Below are positions 51,426-57,157 of a stretch of 57,157 nucleotides of DNA, piece by piece. Position 1 is the first letter of the stretch; each line of letters opens with the position of its first letter. The stretch lies in contig MEGH01000038.1 of the NCBI GenBank assembly GCA_001725415.1, forward strand, positions 1 through 57,157, read 5' to 3'. The stretch is from Pseudonocardia sp. SCN 73-27. Its GTDB lineage: Bacteria; Actinomycetota; Actinomycetes; Mycobacteriales; Pseudonocardiaceae. A program made the position numbers and the translations under genes. The notes beneath the pieces were generated by a model, which saw only the letters and a program-made list of their open reading frames with translations, had not been told where the DNA came from and ran no database searches.

Positions 51426-52103
51426 TCAACGTTGCTGATAGTCCTTGGTGACGATCACGATGATGCCGGGCGTGGCGTCCTCGATCCCGGAGAACCGGGG
51501 CTCGGAGCGCATGCCGAACTGGCGGGCCAGCGCGTCGGCCGCGCCCTGCTCGGCGGTGCCGGGCCGGTAGTACACCGTGCTCGTCGGGATGATGCCGTCG
51601 GAGTAGTTGCGGGCCTCGGTGACGTTCCAGCCCGCTGACTCGAAGTCGGTCCTGGCGCGTTCGGCGAGGCCGCTGATGGTGCTGTTGTTGTAGACGCGCA
51701 CGGGCGCCTTGAGGGTGTCGGGGCTGACCCCGCCCTCGGCGAGCGCGCCCGAACCGGTGCCACCGGCACCGCCCGCGCCGCCGCCGACACCACCCGTACC
51801 CACACCGCCTGCTCCCGCACCGCCCGCGCCGGGCTCGGTGGCGGGCGGTGCGCCGATGTTGCCGGTCGGCCCGAACGAGGGCAGCGGCACGGAGCCGTCG
51901 GTGGGGGTCGCTCCGGCGCCGGGGCCGGGCTCCACCGGAGCGGTCGCCGAGGTGGGCGCGGCCGCGTTGTTCTCGTCGGCACCGTTTCCGTTGCCGAGCG
52001 CGGTCGTCGCCAGACCGATCACGCCGGCGACGATGCCGACGCCGATCAGCGCGAAGCCGCCGATCCGCAGCGGCGAGCCACCGGACGATCCTGGTGTGGT
52101 CAC
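51426..52103 (-). CDS. LytR C-terminal domain (LytR_C) membrane protein
   Basis: A 225-residue protein: short cytoplasmic N-terminus, one transmembrane helix (about 13-36, IGGFALIGVGIVAGVIGLA), a Gly/Pro/Ala-rich linker to about 125, and a C-terminal LytR_C domain (APVRVYNNSTISGLAERARTDFESAGW start, with STVYYRPGTAEQGAADALA). The domain lacks the LCP catalytic fold, so it is a partner rather than a cell-wall ligase. GTG at 52103 has GGAGG 6 nt upstream. Matches Rv0431 in position. Confidence 0.88.
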   Translation of the reverse strand: MTTPGSSGGSPLRIGGFALIGVGIVAGVIGLATTALGNGNGADENNAAAPTSATAPVEPGPGAGATPTDGSVPLPSFGPTGNIGAPPATEPGAGGAGAGGVGTGGVGGGAGGAGGTGSGALAEGGVSPDTLKAPVRVYNNSTISGLAERARTDFESAGWNVTEARNYSDGIIPTSTVYYRPGTAEQGAADALARQFGMRSEPRFSGIEDATPGIIVIVTKDYQQR

Positions 52104-52160
52104 GACAACCTCCGGGTCAGCGGGTACCGGTCGACGACCGGATGCGTGATCACAATGGCG

Positions 52161-52466
52161 TCACCAAGGCTCGATTCCCAGCCGACGCGCCGCACGGGTG
52201 CGCTGTCGGCTGGTACGAAGCCTCCGGAGCCGCTTGACGAGCAGGGGATCGGCGGCGAGCGCCTCGGGCTTGTCGATCAGCGCGTTGAGGACCTGGTAGT
52301 AGCGGGTCGCCGACATGTCGAACAGCTCGCGGATGGCCTGTTCCTTGGCACCGGCGTACTTCCACCACTGGCCTTCGAAGGCGAGGATCTCGCGCTCCCG
52401 GCGGTCGAGCTCGTCGGCCGGGCCGGCTGCGGGGTCTGCGACCCCGTGTTCCGTGGCGGACTCCAT
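52161..52466 (-). CDS. DUF3263 family protein
   Basis: About 101 residues. The core LDRREREILAFEGQWWKYAG, KEQAIRELFDMSATRYYQVL and a basic C-terminus (RLRRLRTSRQRTRAARRLG) define DUF3263, whose helical layout resembles a sigma-region or helix-turn-helix fold. Hence DNA binding is plausible. ATG at 52466 has GGAG about 4-5 nt upstream (GTG 52469 adjacent). It is co-oriented with the LytR_C gene and divergent from def, with a perfect 24-bp palindrome in the gap. Corresponds to Rv0430. Confidence 0.87.
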   Translation of the reverse strand: MESATEHGVADPAAGPADELDRREREILAFEGQWWKYAGAKEQAIRELFDMSATRYYQVLNALIDKPEALAADPLLVKRLRRLRTSRQRTRAARRLGIEPW

Positions 52467-52526
52467 CACGCTCCTCGGGCGTCACAGCACGGCGATGGCG
52501 GCACCGCTGCACTGGCTGGCAGAACC

Positions 52527-52550
52527 ATGAATGACACGTGTGTCATTCAT
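52527..52550. promoter_or_regulatory. Perfect 24-bp palindrome upstream of the DUF3263 gene
   Basis: ATGAATGACAC (52527-52537) and GTGTCATTCAT (52540-52550) are exact reverse complements with a 2-bp centre. It lies 61 bp upstream of the DUF3263 start and is AT-rich in a G+C-rich genome, the usual look of a repressor operator. The cognate protein is unknown. Confidence 0.8.
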
Positions 52551-52676
52551 CGAGGAGATTCAACCACGCGGGCCCGACACGAACCGGGCAGGGACGCGCC
52601 ACACCGAGGCATGAATCGTGCGTCAACCGAGTGGGGGGACGAGCCTCCCGGGCCCGTCCCTCACAGGGCGCGACAC

Positions 52677-52682
52677 TAGTCT
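52677..52682 (+). promoter_or_regulatory. Leaderless-type -10 box for def
   Basis: TAGTCT matches TANNNT and ends 6 nt before GTG at 52689. The intervening CCAGGT offers no spaced Shine-Dalgarno. Confidence 0.5.
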
Positions 52683-52688
52683 CCAGGT

Positions 52689-53261
52689 GTGACAGTCCGC
52701 CCCATCCGCATCATCGGCGACCCGGTCCTTCACACGCCCACGGCCCCGGTCGTGGAGTTCGACGATGCGCTGCGTGAACTCGTCGACGACATGTTCGACA
52801 CGATGGCCGCCGCCCACGGTGTCGGGCTGGCAGCCAACCAGATCGGCGTCGGCATGCGGGTGTTCGTCTACGACTGCCCGGACGAGCTCACGAAGTCGAT
52901 GGCGCGCGGCGTCGTCGTCAACCCGGCGATCGAGACGTCGGCGCTGCCCGAGACCATGCCCGACCCGGAGGACGACGAGGAAGGCTGCCTCTCCGTCCCC
53001 GGCGAGCAGTTCCCGACCGGCCGGGCCGACTGGGCCAAGGTCACGGGTGTCGACGTCGACGGGCAGCCGGTTGAGGTCGAGGGCCGCGGGTTCCTGGCGC
53101 GCTGCTTCCAGCACGAGGTCGACCACCTCGACGGGCACCTCTACGTCGAGCGGCTGATGGGGCGCAACCAGAAGGCGTCGAAGAAGATGCTCAAGGCCAA
53201 CGGCTGGGGCGTCCCGGGCCTGTCGTGGGACCCGTCGACGCAGCAGGCCGAAGAGATCTGA
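52689..53261 (+). CDS. def: Peptide deformylase
   Basis: A 190-residue zinc/iron hydrolase that removes formyl groups from nascent proteins. The three PDF motifs are exact: [10 protein letters not shown] (residues 44-53), EGCLSVPG with metal ligand Cys100, and QHEVDHLDG with His142, Glu143 and His146. The insertion and C-terminal helix match actinobacterial def (Rv0429c, 197 residues). GTG at 52689, apparently leaderless. Essential housekeeping gene. Confidence 0.97.
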   Translation: MTVRPIRIIGDPVLHTPTAPVVEFDDALRELVDDMFDTMAAAHGVGLAANQIGVGMRVFVYDCPDELTKSMARGVVVNPAIETSALPETMPDPEDDEEGCLSVPGEQFPTGRADWAKVTGVDVDGQPVEVEGRGFLARCFQHEVDHLDGHLYVERLMGRNQKASKKMLKANGWGVPGLSWDPSTQQAEEI

Positions 53262-53277
53262 CGCGCCCACGGCGCTC

Positions 53278-53313
53278 GTGAGTGGCGTTATTGGCCATAG
53301 CCATGAACGCCAC

Positions 53314-53317
<4 letters not shown>
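53278..53317. repeat. Palindromic element over the response-regulator stop codon
   Basis: GTGAGTGGCGTT (53278-53289) and AACGCCACTCAC (53306-53317) form a perfect 12-bp stem. The loop contains a smaller TGGC-CATA-GCCA stem. It lies between the convergent def and regulator genes, includes the regulator's stop codon, and is related to the elements at 10461 and 43127. Terminator function for both genes is likely. Confidence 0.75.
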
Positions 53318-53957
<640 letters not shown>

Positions 53958-53961
<4 letters not shown>

Positions 53962-55112
53962 CGTCCCCCCACCGGCAGCCGCGCCGTCACCGTCCACACG
54001 CCGTTGCCGGCGGGCCCGGCGTGCAGGGTGCCGTCGAGCGCCCCGACGCGCTCGGCCATCCCTGCCAGCCCGAACCCGGCCGGATGGCCCGACCCGGAGT
54101 GCGCGCCGTCGTTGCGCACCCCGACGCAGAGCTCGTCGGAGCGCAGTCTGACCTCCACCTCCACCCGGGTCGCGGCGGGGGCGTGCCTGCGGACGTTGGT
54201 CAGCGCCTCCTGCACGACCCGGTAGCCGGTCGCCGCGACACCGGCGGGGAGGACGGCGTGCTCGAACCCGGGATCGGCGATCAGCCGGACACGGGTGCCG
54301 TCGGGATCGAAGCGGCGCACCATTTCCGGGATGCCGCCGAGCTCGGCGCCGGGCGCGCGGCCTCCCGCCCCGCCGCGCAGCACGCCGACCATGGCGCGCA
54401 TGGCGGCGAGGGCGTCGGCACCCGCGGTCTCGATGGCCGACAACGCCGTTGCGACGTCGGGGTCGGCGGGGGCGACGACCCGCGCCGCCTGTGCCGCCAC
54501 CACGATGCCGGTGACCTGGTGGGCGACGACGTCGTGGAGCTCACGGGCCAGTTCGAGGCGCTCGTCGGCGCGGGCACGTTCGAGCAGCGATGCCCGTCGC
54601 GATCCGGCCTCGCGCAGCACCAGCCCGATCGCGACCGTGCCGCCCCAGCCCAACGCGGACAGGATGGTGAACGCCGTCGTCGTCGACCCGATCTCGATCC
54701 GCAGGTACGGCGACCCCACGATGACGATCCCGGCGCCCGCGCACAGCAGCAGCGTCGTGCGGTCGTCGGCGTGGCGCAGGGCCGCGACGGTCACGACGGC
54801 CAGCGCCAGCTGCTCCCCGAACGACATGGCCGGCTGCCCGATCACCAGCCCCGTCAGCGTCGCCGCCGCCGACGCCGCGTAGGCGACGGCCGCGACGTGT
54901 GTGGCGTCGACACCGGGGCGCCTGCGCCACAACACGATCACCGCGATGCACAGGCCCGTGAACGCCGTCGTTGCGCTCCACGGCAGCGACCGGCCGGCCG
55001 CGACGAACAGGATGTCGACGCCGATCCACAGCAGATAGCCGACGATCTCGACGGCGAGCCCGGCCCAGCGCAGCGCCCGCAGCCGCTCCGCCCCACCCGT
55101 CCCGCCGATCAC
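53958..55112 (-). CDS. HisKA_3-family sensor histidine kinase
   Basis: A 384-residue kinase from GTG 55112. About five to six transmembrane helices occupy residues 14-170 with little extracytoplasmic sequence, an intramembrane-sensing layout. The H-box is RLELARELHDVVAHQVTGIV and the ATPase domain has YRVVQEALTNVRRHAPAATR and GFGLAGMAERVGALDG. Kinases of this type next to MacB/FtsX-like transporters often respond to membrane-active compounds, but the signal here is unknown. Confidence 0.92.
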
Positions 55113-55231
55113 GCCGGTCAGCCTAGGTCCGCCCGGCCGACGGGCACCTCGGCCGAAAGTACGAGGCGCCCACCCGAAGATCGGTCCCGCGGCCGAGGCG
55201 GCCGGGGCCCGGCGGCGGAGATCGTCGTGGC

Positions 55232-55333
55232 ATGACGTTCTTGGAGACGGCCGCGTGGGCCCTCGGACTGGTGGTCATCGTCGTGATGGCCGCGCTCCCG
55301 CTTCTCGAGACGCTCGGGAGCAGGTCCCGATGA
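55232..55333 (+). CDS. 33-residue membrane micro-protein coupled to the ABC ATPase
   Basis: ATG at 55232 opens a frame of 33 residues: MTFLETAAWALGLVVIVVMA then ALPLLETLGSRSR, that is one hydrophobic helix with a basic end. Its TGA overlaps the ATPase ATG as ATGA, the same coupling seen between ATPase and permease. GGAG lies 11 nt upstream. Such short ORFs can arise by chance in G+C-rich DNA, but the overlap and the clean membrane helix support a real gene, first in the transporter operon. Confidence 0.55.
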   Translation: MTFLETAAWALGLVVIVVMAALPLLETLGSRSR

Positions 55334-56070
55334 CGGCCCCTGCCTGCGCAACGACCGTCGACCTCGTGAAGGTGCACGGCCGCGGCGGCTCGGCCGTCCG
55401 CGCCCTCGACGGCGTCTCGCTGCGCATCCCGGCCGGGATGTTCACCGCGGTCATGGGGCCGTCCGGGTCGGGCAAGTCGACGCTGCTGCACTGCCTCGCC
55501 GGGCTCGACACCGCGACGTCGGGCCGGGTCCTGTTGGGCGACACCGACCTCGGCACGCTGTCCGACGCGCAGCTCACCGCCGTGCGCCGCGACCGGCTCG
55601 GGTTCGTGTTCCAGTCGTTCAACCTGTTGCCGCAGCTCAGCGCCGCGCAGAACATCGACCTGCCCGCGCGGCTCGCCGGTCGCAGGCCCGACCCGATGTG
55701 GCGGGCCTCGCTGGTCGACCTCCTCGGCATCGGCGACCGGCTCGATCATCGGCCCTCGGAGCTGTCGGGCGGGCAGCAGCAGCGCGTCGCCGTCGCGCGG
55801 GCGTTGCTGGGGCGGCCCGAGATCGTGTTCGCCGACGAGCCGACCGGCAACCTCGACACCGCCTCCGGCCACGAGCTGCTCGACCTGCTCCGGACGTCGG
55901 TCCGCGAGCTCGGCCGTTCCGTCGTGATGGTCACGCACGATCCCGTCGCGGCGTCGTTCGCCGACGGGGTGCTGCTGCTGTGCGACGGCCGCGTCGCCGG
56001 GTCGCTGCCCGACCCGCGTCCGGAGACGGTGCTGGCCGCGCTGTCGTCCCTGTCGGGGGCAGCGGCATGA
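55330..56070 (+). CDS. ABC transporter ATPase (MacB/LolD type)
   Basis: A 246-residue ATPase: Walker A GPSGSGKSTLLHC, Q-loop FVFQSFNLLPQLSAAQNI, signature LSGGQQQRVAVARAL, Walker B VFADEPTGNLD and H-loop VMVTHDP. The DEPTGNLD and FQSFNLLP sequences mark the MacB/LolD/FtsE branch that pairs with FtsX-like permeases. The permease overlaps by 4 bp downstream. Substrate unknown, probably a lipid-like molecule or antimicrobial. Confidence 0.95.
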   Translation: MTAPACATTVDLVKVHGRGGSAVRALDGVSLRIPAGMFTAVMGPSGSGKSTLLHCLAGLDTATSGRVLLGDTDLGTLSDAQLTAVRRDRLGFVFQSFNLLPQLSAAQNIDLPARLAGRRPDPMWRASLVDLLGIGDRLDHRPSELSGGQQQRVAVARALLGRPEIVFADEPTGNLDTASGHELLDLLRTSVRELGRSVVMVTHDPVAASFADGVLLLCDGRVAGSLPDPRPETVLAALSSLSGAAA

Positions 56071-57157
56071 CCGCGGGCTTCCACGAACCAGGCGGCGGGC
56101 GTGGGGGAGGCCGGGCAGCTGCGGGGGCGCTGCTGGCCGACGCCCGCCGCCATCCGGGCCGCGTCGTCCTCACGGGGCTCGCGGTCCTGGTCGCGACGTT
56201 CTTCGCCGCGGGCACGCTGCTGCTCGGGGGCACCCTGTCGTCGACCCTGGAGGCCCAGTCGGTCGTGACACCCGCGTCCGCGACGGCGGTCGTGCGGGGT
56301 GATGTGGACGCGGCCACTGTGGCACGGGTCGGGGCCACACCCGGAGTCACTGCAGCGGTGGGCGTGTGGAGCGGGATGGCGCCCGTCGGTGGGGCCGCGG
56401 GCGCGGGTTCGTGGTCGCTGACGTCGGACCCGATGACCGGGCCGCTGACGCGTCTCACCGAGCCGCCGGTGGCGGGCCGGCTCCCCTCCGCCGACGACGA
56501 GGCCCTGGTCTCCGCGGCCACCGCCGCGCGGGGCAACGTCCATCCCGGCTCGGTGCTGACCGTCGGCGAGGAACGCCTGACCGTCACCGGCATCGTGGAC
56601 CTGCCGAGCGTCGGCACCAACACGATCGTCGCGACGCCGGGAACCGTTGCGGCACTGGGTGGTTCGCTCGACCAGATCGACGTCGCGGGTGCCGACGCCG
56701 CGACGGTCCGGGCCGGGCTGCCCGCCGACGCGCCGGTCCGGTCCGGCGACGAGCAGCGCGCCGCCGAGCGGGAGAGCGGCTCGACCACGGCGACGGCCGT
56801 CGTCACCGGGGTGTCGGTGTTCACCGGGCTCGCGCTGATCGCGGCGGTCGTCGTCGTGGGGTCGACGTTTCGCATCCTGCTGACCCAGCGCCGCACCCAG
56901 CTGGCGTTGCTGCGGTGCGTGGGGGCGCGCAGCGGCGACGTCGTGCGGGCGGTGCTGGCCGAGGCCGCGGTGTCCGGGCTGGTCGCGGGGGTGATCGGCG
57001 CGGCCGCCGCGGTCGGCGTGGGGGAGGTCGTCGTCGCGACGGTGGGTGGTGGGCCGCTCGTGGCGTCCTGGGGAGGACTCGCGGGCTGTGTGCTGCTCGC
57101 CGTCGTGGCGACGATCGTCGCCGCCGTCGGACCCGCGCTCGCGGCGGGCCGGACCCC
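56067..57157 (+). CDS. FtsX/MacB-type ABC permease, 3' partial
   Basis: The frame is open to the end of the window (363 codons). A cytoplasmic Gly-rich head (about 1-30) precedes TM1 (VVLTGLAVLVATFFAAGTLLL), an extracytoplasmic domain of about 200 residues (MacB periplasmic-core-like), then TM2 (VTGVSVFTGLALIAAVVVVG), the FtsX coupling stretch LTQRRTQLALLRCVGARSGDVV and TM3-TM4. A second half with four more helices is expected beyond the window, as in actinobacterial eight-helix permeases. It overlaps the ATPase gene as ATGA. Confidence 0.9.
   Translation, partial: MTAGFHEPGGGRGGGRAAAGALLADARRHPGRVVLTGLAVLVATFFAAGTLLLGGTLSSTLEAQSVVTPASATAVVRGDVDAATVARVGATPGVTAAVGVWSGMAPVGGAAGAGSWSLTSDPMTGPLTRLTEPPVAGRLPSADDEALVSAATAARGNVHPGSVLTVGEERLTVTGIVDLPSVGTNTIVATPGTVAALGGSLDQIDVAGADAATVRAGLPADAPVRSGDEQRAAERESGSTTATAVVTGVSVFTGLALIAAVVVVGSTFRILLTQRRTQLALLRCVGARSGDVVRAVLAEAAVSGLVAGVIGAAAAVGVGEVVVATVGGGPLVASWGGLAGCVLLAVVATIVAAVGPALAAGRT

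Overview
The window is a very G+C-rich, gene-dense stretch with strong third-position G/C bias, many GTG starts and frequent 4-bp ATGA/GTGA start-stop overlaps. Gene content (resuscitation-promoting factors with LysM domains, a conservon, a mycobacterial-type XPB helicase, hydroxyectoine genes, groEL with a GGM tail) points to a filamentous or soil actinobacterium of the Pseudonocardiaceae, probably Pseudonocardia or a close relative. The genus call is inference. The gene order repeats two blocks known from Mycobacterium tuberculosis: the XPB / helicase-partner / moaC-mog-moaE / rpf neighbourhood, and the groEL2 / moeA / psd / pssA / AAA ATPase / LytR_C / DUF3263 / def neighbourhood. This is therefore mostly conserved chromosomal core with local insertions. 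I saw no phage, IS element, CRISPR array, tRNA or rRNA.

Layout. 1-1.5 kb: end of the ectoine operon (ectB end, ectC, ectD). 1.5-4.7 kb: SGNH hydrolase and two membrane proteins. 5-7.9 kb: thiamine genes, with thiE divergent from a TPP-riboswitch-controlled thiO-thiS-thiG operon. 7.9-11.4 kb: gamma-carbonic-anhydrase-like protein, DeoR regulator with a divergent MFS transporter, and a GerMN lipoprotein. 11.4-14.8 kb: iron-type alcohol dehydrogenase with a GAF kinase and NarL-type regulator. 15.1-18.3 kb: coxD-coxE-coxF maturation genes for molybdenum hydroxylases. 18.3-22.8 kb: two Rpf-LysM genes flanking moaC-mog-moaE, then a MocA-like cytidylyltransferase coupled to a 59-residue protein. 23-35.6 kb: helicase partner protein, a P-loop kinase, DUF4235, a four-gene conservon with a 1,668-residue kinase, then XPB helicase. 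35.7-43.1 kb: small membrane proteins, PspC, LtrA, a Tat-exported phosphoesterase operon, a YCII protein, and a WYL regulator with its divergent neighbour. 43.2-53.3 kb: groEL with two CIRCE boxes, csp, moeA, psd-pssA, an AAA ATPase, a LytR_C protein, DUF3263 and def. 53.3-57.2 kb: a two-component system divergent from a micro-ORF/ABC ATPase/FtsX permease operon that runs off the end.

Two themes stand out. First, molybdenum cofactor synthesis and insertion genes (coxDEF, mocA-like, moaC, mog, moaE, moeA) recur over 30 kb, yet no molybdoenzyme structural gene is present. Second, regulatory DNA is unusually legible: a symmetrical divergent thi promoter with a riboswitch, CRP/GlxR-type sites before both rpf genes and in the moeA-psd gap, two CIRCE elements, a perfect 24-bp palindrome before the DUF3263 gene, several leaderless-type promoters (TANNNT 6-8 nt before the start codon), and three related palindromes lying over stop codons.
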